Origin: an uncultured Roseicyclus sp.
GTDB lineage: Bacteria > Pseudomonadota > Alphaproteobacteria > Rhodobacterales > Rhodobacteraceae
Direction of reading: 5' to 3'
NCBI GenBank assembly: GCA_947500415.1
Contig: CANMRT010000004.1
Location: 248,001-312,000 of the forward strand
DNA length: 64,000 nt
This document shows, piece by piece, positions 10,107 through 19,217 of this stretch (position 1 is the first letter of the stretch; each line of letters starts with the position of its first letter). Made by a program: the position numbers and the translations under genes. The notes under the pieces were generated by a model. That model made no database searches. It was not told the origin of the DNA and was given only the letters and a program-made list of their open reading frames with translations.

Positions 10107-11702
10107 CTACGCGGCGTCAAACTGCAACGGCATGACCTGCTGGAACAGGCCGGTATCCATCAACTGCTTCAGCACGCTCGCAGGTGGTTGCGCATCAAGA
10201 TACAGCAGAGCAATCGCCTCTCCCTTCGGGCCAGAGCGGCCAAGGGTGAAGTTGGCGATGTTCACGCCGTTCTCACCCATCGTCTGACCCAGCGTGCCGA
10301 TGATGCCGGGAACGTCTTCGTTGGTGGTGTAAAGCATATGCTCCCCGATCTCGGCGTCGATGTTGATACCCTTGATCTGGATGAAGCGCGGCTTGCCGTC
10401 GCTAAAGCATGTCCCTGCAATCGACCGTTCCCGTTTGTCCGTCTTCACCACCAGCCGGATATAACCGTCGAACACGCCGGTCTTGTCCTGCGTCGTCTGG
10501 GACAGCTCGATCCCCCGCTCCTTCGCGATCACAGGGGCAGAGACCATGTTCACATCCGGGTTCGTCGCCTTCATCACACCAGCAATCGCCGCACAATCGA
10601 GCGCCTTCAGATTCATGCCCGTGACAACGCCGTTATAGACGATCTCAATGCTCTTGATCGGTTCATCCGTCAGCTGGCCCACAAAAGCGCCCAAATGCTC
10701 GGCCAGCTTCACCCACGGCCCCATAATCGCCGCTTCCTCAGCCGTGACAGATGGCATGTTCAACGCATTCGACACTGCGCCCGTCAGCAGGTAATCCGAC
10801 ATCTGCTCCGCCACTTGCAACGCCACATTCTCCTGCGCCTCGGTCGTCGCTGCACCCAGGTGCGGCGTCACAACAACATTCGGCAGATTGAATAACGGGC
10901 TGTCAGTGGCTGGTTCGACTTCAAAAACGTCAAAGGCCGCGCCGGCGACGTGTCCGGCCTTCAATGCTTCGGCAAGCGCGGCTTCATCAACCAGACCACC
11001 ACGGGCACAGTTCACGATCCGCACGCCCTTCTTCATCTTGGCGATTGCCTCGGCAGAAATCATACCGCGCGTCTTGTCGGTCGCGGGCACGTGCAAGGTG
11101 ATAAAGTCGGATCGCGCGAACAGCTCGTCCAATTCCACCTTGGTCACACCCAGCTTCGCCGCGCGTTCTTCGCTCAGGAACGGATCATAGGCGATGACCT
11201 TCATGCGCAAGCCGACACCACGTTCACAAACGATGCCGCCAATATTCCCGGCTCCGATCACACCAAGGGTTTTGCCGGTCAGCTCGACCCCCATGAACTT
11301 GGATTTCTCCCATTTGCCTGCATGGGTCGACGCGCTGGCCTCTGGGATTTGCCGCGCGACTGCAAACATCATCGCAACCGCATGTTCTGCCGTGGTGATC
11401 ATGTTCCCGAAGGGTGTGTTCATCACGATGATGCCCTTCTTCGACGCATTCGGGATATCGACATTGTCGACACCTATACCAGCTCGTCCCACAACCTTAA
11501 GTTGTGACGCTTGCGCAAGGATCTTCTCGGTCACCTTGGTGGCAGAGCGGATGGCGAGACCATCATATTGGTCGATCACGGACAGAAGCTTGTCCTTATC
11601 TTTACCGATGGTCGGATCGAAGGTGACGTCGATGCCGCGATCGCGGAAAATCTGAACGGCGGTTTCGCTGAGTTTGTCAGAGACGAGTACTTTGGGGGCC
11701 AT
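10107..11702 (-). CDS. serA: D-3-phosphoglycerate dehydrogenase
   Basis: This enzyme (531 residues) catalyses the first step of phosphorylated serine synthesis, oxidising 3-phosphoglycerate to 3-phosphohydroxypyruvate with NAD. The N-terminal catalytic domain includes the Rossmann motif GVIGAGNIGG near residue 150 and the family segments NCARGGLVDEAAL and HLGAATTEAQ. An intervening domain and a C-terminal ACT domain follow (IALLYLDAQPPASVL), the long form common in alphaproteobacteria. It is 86 bp downstream of serC on the same strand, so both are probably transcribed from the serC leader. The start ATG has AGGA upstream. A strong hairpin follows the stop codon. Confidence 0.97.
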   Translation of the reverse strand: MAPKVLVSDKLSETAVQIFRDRGIDVTFDPTIGKDKDKLLSVIDQYDGLAIRSATKVTEKILAQASQLKVVGRAGIGVDNVDIPNASKKGIIVMNTPFGNMITTAEHAVAMMFAVARQIPEASASTHAGKWEKSKFMGVELTGKTLGVIGAGNIGGIVCERGVGLRMKVIAYDPFLSEERAAKLGVTKVELDELFARSDFITLHVPATDKTRGMISAEAIAKMKKGVRIVNCARGGLVDEAALAEALKAGHVAGAAFDVFEVEPATDSPLFNLPNVVVTPHLGAATTEAQENVALQVAEQMSDYLLTGAVSNALNMPSVTAEEAAIMGPWVKLAEHLGAFVGQLTDEPIKSIEIVYNGVVTGMNLKALDCAAIAGVMKATNPDVNMVSAPVIAKERGIELSQTTQDKTGVFDGYIRLVVKTDKRERSIAGTCFSDGKPRFIQIKGINIDAEIGEHMLYTTNEDVPGIIGTLGQTMGENGVNIANFTLGRSGPKGEAIALLYLDAQPPASVLKQLMDTGLFQQVMPLQFDAA

Positions 11703-11788
11703 GGGTGGCTTTCCTATCTTATCGGCAGCGCCGGGCGCGGGCCGGAGAATTGAGTTGAATTTACCAAGATGAAGAGGGGAGCGGGCGG

Positions 11789-12946
11789 TCAGCCCTGCGC
11801 TTCGATTTCCGTGTGGAAGGCCCAGTCGAGCCAGGGGAGCATCGCTTCGATGTCCGACAGCTCAACCGTGGCCCCGCACCAGATGCGCAGGCCCGGAGGG
11901 GCATCACGGTAGCCGCCCACATCAAAGGCTGCATGTTCCGCCATCAGTCGCTTGGCGACCGCCTTGGCAAAAGCCGCACCGTCCTTGATCCGATCATCGG
12001 TGAACTTCAGGCAGACGGAGGTATTGGACCGCGTTGCCGGGTCGACGGCGAGGTTATCAATCCAGTCACGCGCCTCGCAGAAATCCCAAACGGCCTGCGC
12101 ATTGGCATCGGCGCGGGCATGAAGCGCGGGCAGACCACCTAGGCTCTCGGCCCATTCCAACGCGACGCTGTAATCCTCAACACAGAGCATGGACGGTGTG
12201 TTGATCGTAGCACCTTCAAAAATGCCCTCGATCAGTTTGCCGCCCTTGGTCAGGCGGAAAATCTTCGGCATGGGCCAGGGCGGCGTATAGCTTTCCAGCC
12301 GCTCCACCGCGCGGGGCGACAGGATCAACATACCATGGGCACCCTCGCCACCCATGACCTTCTGCCAGCTGAACGTAACGACATCCAACTTGTTCCACGG
12401 CAGGTCTTGCGCAAAGGCGGCGCTGGTCGCGTCACAAATCGTCAGCCCATTGCGGTCCGCAGGGATCACATCGCCATTCGGCACCCGCACGCCGGAGGTC
12501 GTGCCGTTCCATGTGAACACCACATCTGTATCCCAATCGACGGCAGCCAGATCAGGCAGCTCCCCATATTCGGCGTTGGTCACAGTGGCCTCCAGCTTCA
12601 GCTGCTTGACCACATCCGTCACCCAGCCCGCGCCGAAACTCTCCCACGAGAGCATGGTGCAAGGCCGCGCGCCTAGCAGCGACCACATCGCCATCTCCAT
12701 CGCGCCGGTGTCGGAGGCGGGTACGACGCCGATTTTGTAACCTTCTGGCACGCCAAGCAAATGGCCGGTCGTATCGATGACAGATTTCAGCAAGCCTTTC
12801 CCGACGGCGGCACGATGCGAGCGGCCAAGCGGCGCGCTTCTCAGGGCATCAACGGTCCATGTGGGGGGCTTTGTGCAGGGGCCAGACGAAAAACGGGGAT
12901 TCGACGGCTTTGCGTCCGGCCGCGGGGCCGGTTGGTTCGTGGTCAT
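11789..12946 (-). CDS. serC: Phosphoserine aminotransferase
   Basis: This PLP enzyme (385 residues) transfers the amino group of glutamate to 3-phosphohydroxypyruvate, giving phosphoserine, the second step of serine synthesis. It is the alphaproteobacterial type. The PLP lysine is Lys196 in FSWQKVMGG and the pyridine-contacting Asp is Asp172 in CDATSAAF. The reading frame stays open 32 codons further upstream. I chose the ATG at 12944-12946 because GAGGA lies just before it and because the upstream stretch forms RNA structure rather than protein. It heads a serC-serA unit. Confidence 0.96.
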   Translation of the reverse strand: MTTNQPAPRPDAKPSNPRFSSGPCTKPPTWTVDALRSAPLGRSHRAAVGKGLLKSVIDTTGHLLGVPEGYKIGVVPASDTGAMEMAMWSLLGARPCTMLSWESFGAGWVTDVVKQLKLEATVTNAEYGELPDLAAVDWDTDVVFTWNGTTSGVRVPNGDVIPADRNGLTICDATSAAFAQDLPWNKLDVVTFSWQKVMGGEGAHGMLILSPRAVERLESYTPPWPMPKIFRLTKGGKLIEGIFEGATINTPSMLCVEDYSVALEWAESLGGLPALHARADANAQAVWDFCEARDWIDNLAVDPATRSNTSVCLKFTDDRIKDGAAFAKAVAKRLMAEHAAFDVGGYRDAPPGLRIWCGATVELSDIEAMLPWLDWAFHTEIEAQG

Positions 12947-13042
12947 ACTGGTATCCTCACAGATATGCGCCCTTCGTTGGGGAAGGGTGTCCCACCGCCG
13001 GACATACGGGGTGCCCCACCTCCGAACAAGCCGGAAAACCAC
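12947..13042 (-). promoter_or_regulatory. Candidate serC leader RNA
   Basis: The leader directly upstream of serC folds into tandem elements on the minus-strand RNA. There are two copies of GGUG-N3-CACC (13010-13020 and 12986-12996), then a 6-bp hairpin CCCUUC-CCCAAC-GAAGGG (12970-12987), then the serC ribosome-binding site. The second small hairpin and the third share two C residues, so they may exclude each other. A conserved serC RNA motif is known upstream of serC-serA in alphaproteobacteria. I infer that this is a member from position and structure; a covariance search was not run. Confidence 0.6.
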
Positions 13043-13252
13043 CGGGATGCGTCGCTTTTGCGCGCAAAGCCGCTTACCGCGTTTACGATCGGAAACTTCA
13101 GCCCCTCCTATCGAATCTCAAATTCCGATAGGCCAGCACTCTGGAACTGCGTCAAATGTCAACTTTGCCTGACATTTTTCTTGCGTGTCACTCTGACGGC
13201 CCGTTAACCTCTAGGTTGTATCAGACCGCGCGAGTCCAGAAGGCACATTCCC
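13043..13252. promoter_or_regulatory. Divergent serC / marR control region with two dyads
   Basis: Together with the serC leader this makes a 306-bp gene-free stretch. An interrupted dyad has arms CCTATCG (13107-13113) and CGATAGG (13126-13132), with further AAT/ATT pairing inside. A perfect 8-bp inverted repeat AAATGTCA-N8-TGACATTT spans 13154-13177, about 75 bp before the MarR start. Both are plausible operators, the second most simply for the MarR protein itself. No clear -35/-10 boxes were identified. Confidence 0.45.
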
Positions 13253-13687
13253 ATGAAAGACCAGTCACAATCCCTGACATTCGACCTTTCGGAGTATCTG
13301 CCATTCCAGATGTCGGTCCTATCAGCACGCATGTTCACCCGCGTGATCGAGGATGCGGGCCTGCAAGTGCCCGAATGGCGGATCATGATGGCGCTGCCGG
13401 CGAACCAGCCCTGCTCCAGCCATGACCTCTGCATTCTGACAGCCATGGACGCCGCCCGGGTCAGCCGCGCGCAACGACGCCTGGAAGATCTCGATATGAT
13501 CTCCGTCATTCGCGACAAATCGGACCGGCGCAGACTTGTCGTGAAGCTGTCGGACCATGGTACCCAGGAAGTGTCGCGGCTGAAATCCTCTGCGCTTGCC
13601 GCAGAAAGCCGGATGCTCGACGCCCTCGGGCCAGAGGATCGCGCACAGTTGAAAACCGCCCTCGGCGCGCTCTTCGACCGCGTCTAA
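13253..13687 (+). CDS. MarR family transcriptional regulator
   Basis: This is a winged helix-turn-helix regulator of 144 residues, a normal MarR length. The DNA-binding part includes LTAMDAARVSRAQRRLEDLD (recognition helix region) and the wing IRDKSDRRRLVVKLSDHG, whose D-x-R-x-R-x pattern is typical of MarR wings. Flanking helices should form the dimer. The target is unknown. It diverges from serC, and a TGTCA-N8-TGACA dyad lies just upstream, so autoregulation is likely and control of serC-serA possible. It converges with the hydrolase gene, overlapping its stop by 4 nt. Confidence 0.9.
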   Translation: MKDQSQSLTFDLSEYLPFQMSVLSARMFTRVIEDAGLQVPEWRIMMALPANQPCSSHDLCILTAMDAARVSRAQRRLEDLDMISVIRDKSDRRRLVVKLSDHGTQEVSRLKSSALAAESRMLDALGPEDRAQLKTALGALFDRV

Positions 13688-14481
13688 TCCAGCAATAACT
13701 TCGTCAAATGACCGTCGGGGCCCTCCAGCCCCGCGATGATGCTGAAGTGGTCTTCTTCGGGCAGCTCAACCGCGCGCGTATCCACGTCCATGCCTGTCCA
13801 GATATTCGCGAGCAACGCAGATTGCCGCCGAAATTCCGGGCGCTCCTCTGAACCCACAACGCAGGTTAGCTTCAAACCAGGCACCGGATCGCACAGCGCC
13901 GGGCTCTCTTGCCGCGCCTCCTCCTCGGTCAATCGAAGCGTCTCATTCATCCGGGTCCGCAATAGCGGGCGCAGATCGTGAACCCCCGATATGGAAACGA
14001 TGTGCTCAATCCGCTCCACCATGTGCGACGGAAGCACGCCTTCACACATCATCCGCGTCACCAAATGGCCGCCAGCGGAATGCCCGATCAACCGAATGGG
14101 CCCGCTATTTCGTTCGGCCAACACCCGCACCGCTTGCGCGATTTCTTGAGTGATATCCGCAATCCGAGCGTCAGGCGCCAATGTATATGTCAGCGCGGCA
14201 ACCGCCTGTCCACGTTCCAGAGGGCCGCGAACCAAATGCGCAAAGTCACGGCCAGAAAACGCCATCCAATACCCGCCGTGAACAACCACGGTCAGTCCCT
14301 GTCCCGCCAGCTTGGGTCGATACAGATCGACAAACTGGCGCTCCCCCGGACCGGTTTGAATCACTTCTGACGGAAATGCTTTCCGCACCTCACCCGCGCG
14401 CACTGCCCATCCCGAAACGATCTCATCCGCCCCATCAATGTAGGCGCCGTTGGCATAGGCATCGTCCCAATCCAAAATCAT
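13684..14481 (-). CDS. Alpha/beta hydrolase, arylformamidase-like
   Basis: This is a soluble serine hydrolase of 265 residues. The oxyanion-loop motif HGGYW and the nucleophile elbow GHSAGGH are both present, and the late His is probably in PEEDHFSI. HGGxW with GxSAGG is typical of the kynurenine formamidase/BNA7-like group of the esterase-lipase superfamily, so an arylformamidase or related esterase is plausible; no tryptophan-degradation gene is adjacent to confirm it. The frame is open to 14613, but I chose the ATG at 14479-14481, which has GGGAGG 7 nt upstream. It diverges from the ABC transporter operon. Confidence 0.82.
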   Translation of the reverse strand: MILDWDDAYANGAYIDGADEIVSGWAVRAGEVRKAFPSEVIQTGPGERQFVDLYRPKLAGQGLTVVVHGGYWMAFSGRDFAHLVRGPLERGQAVAALTYTLAPDARIADITQEIAQAVRVLAERNSGPIRLIGHSAGGHLVTRMMCEGVLPSHMVERIEHIVSISGVHDLRPLLRTRMNETLRLTEEEARQESPALCDPVPGLKLTCVVGSEERPEFRRQSALLANIWTGMDVDTRAVELPEEDHFSIIAGLEGPDGHLTKLLLD

Positions 14482-14575
14482 ATGCAGCGCCTCCCTTGCA
14501 CCCGTATCTGCGGCAAAAGTCGCCGCCCGCGCAATGCTTGTGGCGAACCGGCCCATAGCTGCTAAATCGAACGGC

Positions 14576-15235
14576 ATGACGAACACGCTTCTCGACATTC
14601 GCGACATCCACAAATCCTATGGCGATGTGGCCGTGCTATCCGGCGTTTCCATCGGGATGGAGCCCCGCCAAACCCTGGCGCTCACCGGCGAAAGCGGCTC
14701 TGGCAAATCCACCCTGCTGCATCTGGCCGGCGGGCTGGATCAACCCGAAAGCGGGCAGGTCCTGCTGCAAGGACGTGACATCGGCACTATGGACGATGCC
14801 GCCCGCGCCAAGGCCCGGCGCGACCATGTCGGTCTGATCTTCCAGCAATTCAACCTTGTGCCGTCGCTCAGCGTCGCCGCCAACATCGCCCTTCAAGCAC
14901 GGCTCGCAGGGCGGCACGATGCAGACTTTTGCGCAGAGCTGGCCGACCGCCTTGGTCTTGCCGACCTAACCAACCGCTTCCCCGAACAGCTTTCCGGCGG
15001 TCAGCAGCAGCGCGTTGCCATCGCCCGCGCCCTCGCCCCGCGCCCAGCCCTGATCCTTGCCGATGAGCCAACCGGCAACCTTGATGAAGATACCGGTGAT
15101 GCGGTTCTGTCCCTCCTGCTCGACCTCGTCTCGGACACCGGCGCAGGTCTCCTGATGGTCACCCATTCTCCCCGCCTCGCTGCGCGCCTCTCGCATCGCA
15201 TCCATCTCTCCCGTGGTGTGCTGGAGGGGGCATGA
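14576..15235 (+). CDS. ABC transporter ATP-binding protein (LolD/AttE-like)
   Basis: This is the ATPase subunit (219 residues) of a MacB/LolD-type ABC system. Walker A is GESGSGKSTLL, the signature is LSGGQQQRVAIARAL and Walker B is LILADEPTGNLDE. The LADEPTGNLD form is characteristic of the LolD/MacB/FtsE group, which does not transport solutes in the usual way. It starts at the ATG at 14576 and ends in an ATGA overlap with the permease gene. With the next two genes it forms an AttEFGH-like set. The substrate is unknown; lipoprotein, lipid or hydrophobic molecule extraction from the membrane are the family options. Confidence 0.92.
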   Translation: MTNTLLDIRDIHKSYGDVAVLSGVSIGMEPRQTLALTGESGSGKSTLLHLAGGLDQPESGQVLLQGRDIGTMDDAARAKARRDHVGLIFQQFNLVPSLSVAANIALQARLAGRHDADFCAELADRLGLADLTNRFPEQLSGGQQQRVAIARALAPRPALILADEPTGNLDEDTGDAVLSLLLDLVSDTGAGLLMVTHSPRLAARLSHRIHLSRGVLEGA

Positions 15236-17631
15236 ACATGCTCTACACCGCAGTTTTGAGCCTTTCTTCGCACTGGCGACACCGCCCTGGCCAACTCGCC
15301 ATGCTCGCAATCGGCCTCGCCTTGGCAACCGCCCTTTGGTCCGGCGTGCAGGCAATCAATGCCGAGGCGCGCGGAGCCTATGACCGCGCCGCCGCAATCC
15401 TTGGACAGGATCAACTTTCGCGTCTTGAACGCGCCGACGGCAGGTCCGTGCCCCTGGCCGATTACCTCGCCCTGCGCGCGGCAGGCTACCTTGTCTCTCC
15501 TGTGATTTCTGGTGAGCTACGCGACAGCGCGGGCCGTCTACGCATTCTCGGCATCGACCCCCTGACGACACCAGAGGCCGCCCAAGGGCCCGCTCTGGAT
15601 AGCGATGATTTCGACCTCGCTGCCTTCTTCACGAACCCCGGCCTGCTTCTGGTGACGGAGGCCACCGCAAGTGGCTCGCTGCCTACGAATCTCCCTCCGC
15701 TGGCCATTGCCGAAGACGTCCCTCCAGCCGCTGCTATCACCGACATCTCCACCGCCGCCCGCCTCCTTGGCCAAACCGACCCCTCTTATCTTTTGGTCTC
15801 GCCAACCCAACCCTTCGGCCTACCGGCCATAACAGAGGCGACCGAACTGACCCTGAGCGCGCCAGATACCGCGAATGACATCTCTCGGCTCACCGACTCC
15901 TTCCACCTGAACCTGACCGCCTTTGGTCTGCTCAGTTTCGGTGTCGGCCTCTTCATCGTCCACGCCGCCATTGGCCTCGCGTTCGAGCAACGCCGCGCCG
16001 CGATCCGCACCCTTCGCGCCCTCGGCACGCCGCTGCGCACGGTACTGCTTGCCCTGTCACTGGAACTCGCCCTCATTGCCTTCATCGCCGGGATCATCGG
16101 CATTCTGCTCGGCTATCTGATTGCCGCAGCCCTCATGCCAGGCGTCGCTGGCACCCTGCGCGGCCTCTATGGTGCCGACATTGAAGGCATCCTCCGTTTC
16201 GACCCTGTTTGGGCAATTTCCGCCCTTCTCATCACGTGGCTTGGGGCCGGAGCAGCCGCTGTTCAGGCCATGATCCGCACCACTCGAATGCCCCTTCTCG
16301 CCCCAGCGCTGCCCCGCGCCTGGGCACAAGCCTCTGGCCGCGCGATCCGTCTGCAAGCTCTCGCAGCCCTCGCGCTTTTCGCGCTTGCAGGCGGACTGGC
16401 TCTCTTCGGCCAAGGCCTCATCGCAGCGTTCCTGTGCCTCGCGGCCCTCCTGATCGGTTCGGCCCTCTGCCTGCCCGCCTTGATGACCGCCGCGCTGAAG
16501 ATCTTGCCCACACGCAACGCCTTCTCCGAATGGGTCCTCGCCGACACCCGCCAACAGATCCCCGGCCTTTCGCTCGCCCTGATGGCTCTATTGCTGGCCC
16601 TTTCGGCGAACATTGGCGTCTCCACCATGGTTGGCAGCTTCCGCACCACCTTCCTCGGCTGGCTCGACCAACGCCTCGCATCCGAGCTCTACGTGACCGC
16701 AGCAGACCCAGCCGAGGCCGCGTTCCTGATGGAAGCGATCCGCGACGACGTCGACGCCATCCTCCCCATCGTCTCCGCCGATCAGCGTCTCTACGACCGC
16801 CCTGCGCAGGTCTTTGGCATAATCGATCACCCCACCTACCGCGCCGCTTGGCCGCTCCTGGCGCAGACGTCAGACCCTTGGGATCAACTCGCCACCGGCA
16901 ATGCAGCCCTCATCAATGAACAACTCGCCCGCCGGGAAAACTTGTCACCCGGTGATATCCTGCCCCTCGCAGGCGGCCTGCCCATTGTCGGTGTCTACTC
17001 GGATTACGGAAATCCAAATGGCCAGGCAATTGTGTCCCTGAACCGCTTCACAGAGACCTTTCCTGACGCTCAACCCTTCCGCTTCGCCATCCGCATTAAC
17101 CCGGACGATGCGCCCCAAATAGCCACCCGCCTGCGCGAAGAATTCGGCCTGCCCCCCGACGCCGTCACCAATCAGGCGCAGGTCAAAGCCTTCTCCATCG
17201 ACGTCTTCGACCAAACCTTCCGCGTCACCGGCGCGCTCAACATTTTGACGCTTGGCGTGGCGGGCATAGCACTCCTCACCAGCCTCCTGACCCTTGCCAA
17301 CCTGCGCCTTCCGCAACTGGCCCCTATTTGGGCCGTCGGCACCTCCCGCGCGACACTGGCCCGCGTCGAACTCCTCCGCGCCCTAGGCCTCGCCATCCTC
17401 ACATTCGTCTTCGCACTCCCCGTTGGCCTCGCCCTTGCCTGGGTCCTCCTCGCGCTCGTCAACGTTGAGGCCTTCGGCTGGCGCCTGCCCATGCAGCTCT
17501 TCCCCTCCGACTGGGCCCGCCTGTTCGCCCTCGCCCTCCTCGCCGCCGGTCTCGCGGCCCTGGGCCCGGCGCTCCGCCTCGCGCGTATCCCACCCGCGCG
17601 CCTCACTCAAATCTTCGCACAGGAGCGTTGA
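15232..17631 (+). CDS. ABC transporter permease, duplicated FtsX type
   Basis: This is a membrane subunit of 799 residues. Helix 1 is near residues 20-45, and a large extracytoplasmic domain follows to about residue 225. Three or four helices then form the first FtsX domain. Central hydrophobic segments, a second large periplasmic domain (about 470-660) and three C-terminal helices form the second FtsX domain. In Agrobacterium attEFGH two separate permeases would be expected, so this may be a single-chain version. It overlaps the ATPase gene by 4 nt and its TGA shares a base with the start of the AttH-like gene. Confidence 0.88.
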   Translation: MNMLYTAVLSLSSHWRHRPGQLAMLAIGLALATALWSGVQAINAEARGAYDRAAAILGQDQLSRLERADGRSVPLADYLALRAAGYLVSPVISGELRDSAGRLRILGIDPLTTPEAAQGPALDSDDFDLAAFFTNPGLLLVTEATASGSLPTNLPPLAIAEDVPPAAAITDISTAARLLGQTDPSYLLVSPTQPFGLPAITEATELTLSAPDTANDISRLTDSFHLNLTAFGLLSFGVGLFIVHAAIGLAFEQRRAAIRTLRALGTPLRTVLLALSLELALIAFIAGIIGILLGYLIAAALMPGVAGTLRGLYGADIEGILRFDPVWAISALLITWLGAGAAAVQAMIRTTRMPLLAPALPRAWAQASGRAIRLQALAALALFALAGGLALFGQGLIAAFLCLAALLIGSALCLPALMTAALKILPTRNAFSEWVLADTRQQIPGLSLALMALLLALSANIGVSTMVGSFRTTFLGWLDQRLASELYVTAADPAEAAFLMEAIRDDVDAILPIVSADQRLYDRPAQVFGIIDHPTYRAAWPLLAQTSDPWDQLATGNAALINEQLARRENLSPGDILPLAGGLPIVGVYSDYGNPNGQAIVSLNRFTETFPDAQPFRFAIRINPDDAPQIATRLREEFGLPPDAVTNQAQVKAFSIDVFDQTFRVTGALNILTLGVAGIALLTSLLTLANLRLPQLAPIWAVGTSRATLARVELLRALGLAILTFVFALPVGLALAWVLLALVNVEAFGWRLPMQLFPSDWARLFALALLAAGLAALGPALRLARIPPARLTQIFAQER

Positions 17632-18680
17632 TGCGCCTCCTCCTCGCCTTCCTCCTCACGCTTACTCAAGCCCACGCCCAAGGTTTCGCCGGCCTCGGCA
17701 CCCAGGCTGATGGTTTTGCCGTACCCACGCCCAACCCCAACTTCACCTTCCCCGAAGATCACGGCCCCCACCCCGACTATCGCATCGAGTGGTGGTACCT
17801 GACCGCGACCCTGCAAGGCGAAGACGGCACTGACTACGGCATCCAATGGACCCTCTTCCGCAGCGCGCTTACGCCGGAAACATCCTCCGATTGGACCGCC
17901 CCGCAGCTCTTCATGGGCCACGCTGGCCTCACGACCCCTGACCAACACTTCAGCGCCGAACGCCTTGCCCGTGGCGGCCTTGGCCAAGCGGGCGTCGCCG
18001 CTAACCCGTTCCGCGCCCATATCGACGATTGGCAGATGGCCTCCACCGCCACCAATGGCGACGCCTACAACGCCCTCCACCTCAGCGCACGCGGCACGGA
18101 TTTCGCCTATGCCCTCGATCTCACCGCCAACGGCCCCCTGATCTTCCACGGACAGGATGGCTATTCCGTAAAAAGCGCCGCCGGGCAGGCCAGCTATTAT
18201 TACTCGCAACCCTTCTACACCGTCACTGGCACACTCAACCTGCCCTTGGGTGATGTCCCCGTCACCGGCACCGCCTGGCTGGATCGCGAATGGTCCTCCC
18301 AACCGCTCAGCGAGGACCAGAACGGCTGGGACTGGTTCTCCCTCCAATTCGAAGACGGCGCCCGCATGATGGCCTTCGCCCTGCGCAGCACGGATGGGTC
18401 CAGCTTCACCTCCGCCACCTGGATCGAGGCCGACGGCACCACCGAAAGCTACGGCGACGGCCGCGTTACCCTGACCCCACTCGACACCACCGAAGTCGCT
18501 GGCCGGGACATCCCAACCGAATGGCAGCTGATCTTCCCGGAACGTGGCATCGACATTCGCACCACACCAATCAACGCGCAAAGCTGGATGGACACCAGTT
18601 TTCCCTATTGGGAAGGCCCGATCAGCTTCACCGGCACCCACACCGGGCGCGGCTATCTGGAGATGACGGGATATGAATGA
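17631..18680 (+). CDS. AttH/CrtC-like lipocalin-fold secreted protein
   Basis: This is a predicted exported protein of 349 residues with a signal peptide (MRLLLAFLLTLTQAHAQ). It has the HPDYRIEWWYLTATLQGEDG region and the later TAWLDREWSSQ motif, both typical of the AttH / hydroxyneurosporene synthase (CrtC-like) family, a double lipocalin-like fold. Carotenoid hydratase activity should not be assumed: there are no carotenoid genes here and the ABC context fits AttH better. AGGAG lies 5 nt before the ATG at 17631; an in-frame TTG just before it was rejected. It probably hands a hydrophobic ligand to or from the ABC transporter. Confidence 0.87.
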   Translation: MRLLLAFLLTLTQAHAQGFAGLGTQADGFAVPTPNPNFTFPEDHGPHPDYRIEWWYLTATLQGEDGTDYGIQWTLFRSALTPETSSDWTAPQLFMGHAGLTTPDQHFSAERLARGGLGQAGVAANPFRAHIDDWQMASTATNGDAYNALHLSARGTDFAYALDLTANGPLIFHGQDGYSVKSAAGQASYYYSQPFYTVTGTLNLPLGDVPVTGTAWLDREWSSQPLSEDQNGWDWFSLQFEDGARMMAFALRSTDGSSFTSATWIEADGTTESYGDGRVTLTPLDTTEVAGRDIPTEWQLIFPERGIDIRTTPINAQSWMDTSFPYWEGPISFTGTHTGRGYLEMTGYE

Positions 18681-19200
18681 TCAGTCCCTATCAGGCCAGT
18701 TAGATACGGTCTGGCGACACCTCTCTCGCGGCATAGCCGACCGCCATCATCCGGCGCGCCACCCCACGCTTGTGAGCATCGGTCCAGATGGTCCGGACCT
18801 GCGCACACTCGTTCTGCGCGACACCAACCGCGATACTTCCACCCTCGAATTCCATACTGACGCCGCCTCACCTAAGGCCACATCTATCGCCGCCGATCCC
18901 CGCATTGCGATCCACGTCTGGATCCCCAAATCCCGCCTCCAATTTCGCGCACACGGCACCGCACACCTCGAACCCGGCGACCCGAGCCTCTTCGCCCAAC
19001 TCCCACTACAGGCTCAATCCAACTACACCGGCCCCATCCCCGGCACGCCGCTTCCCACGCCACAAACTCAGACAGAACCCCGCTTCGCCCGCCTCCTCTG
19101 CAACCTGACCGAGATCGACGCCCTCACCCTCTTAGACCCCCACCAACGCGCCCGCTTCCGCGCCTCCGACGGCTGGAAAGGCCAATGGATCGCGCCCTAA
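18673..19200 (+). CDS. Pyridoxamine 5'-phosphate oxidase-like flavin-binding protein
   Basis: This small protein of 175 residues has the split-barrel FMN-binding pattern of the PNPOx-like superfamily: RTLVLRDTNRDTSTLEFHTD resembles the substrate/FMN strand pair, followed by KATSIAADPRIAIHVW. The C-terminus ends DGWKGQWIAP, where true PdxH carries an R-L-x-P type ending, so the substrate is uncertain. It overlaps the AttH-like gene by 8 nt and is the last gene of the ABC operon. A terminator-rich region follows. Confidence 0.78.
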   Translation: MNDQSLSGQLDTVWRHLSRGIADRHHPARHPTLVSIGPDGPDLRTLVLRDTNRDTSTLEFHTDAASPKATSIAADPRIAIHVWIPKSRLQFRAHGTAHLEPGDPSLFAQLPLQAQSNYTGPIPGTPLPTPQTQTEPRFARLLCNLTEIDALTLLDPHQRARFRASDGWKGQWIAP

Positions 19201-19217
19201 CCGGATCCCCTCTTCCC

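Noticed and set aside
12947-13042. N-terminal extension of serC by 32 codons
   Set aside because: The stretch forms RNA hairpins and lacks SerC homology; GAGGA stands correctly before the ATG at 12946.
13157-13174. PpsR/CrtJ photosynthesis-regulator site (TGT-N12-ACA)
   Set aside because: The spacing fits, but the match is part of a longer perfect dyad next to a MarR gene, and no photosynthesis genes are in the window.
17631-18680. Carotenoid 1,2-hydratase (CrtC)
   Set aside because: The fold resembles CrtC, but no carotenoid genes are present and the ABC context matches AttH.
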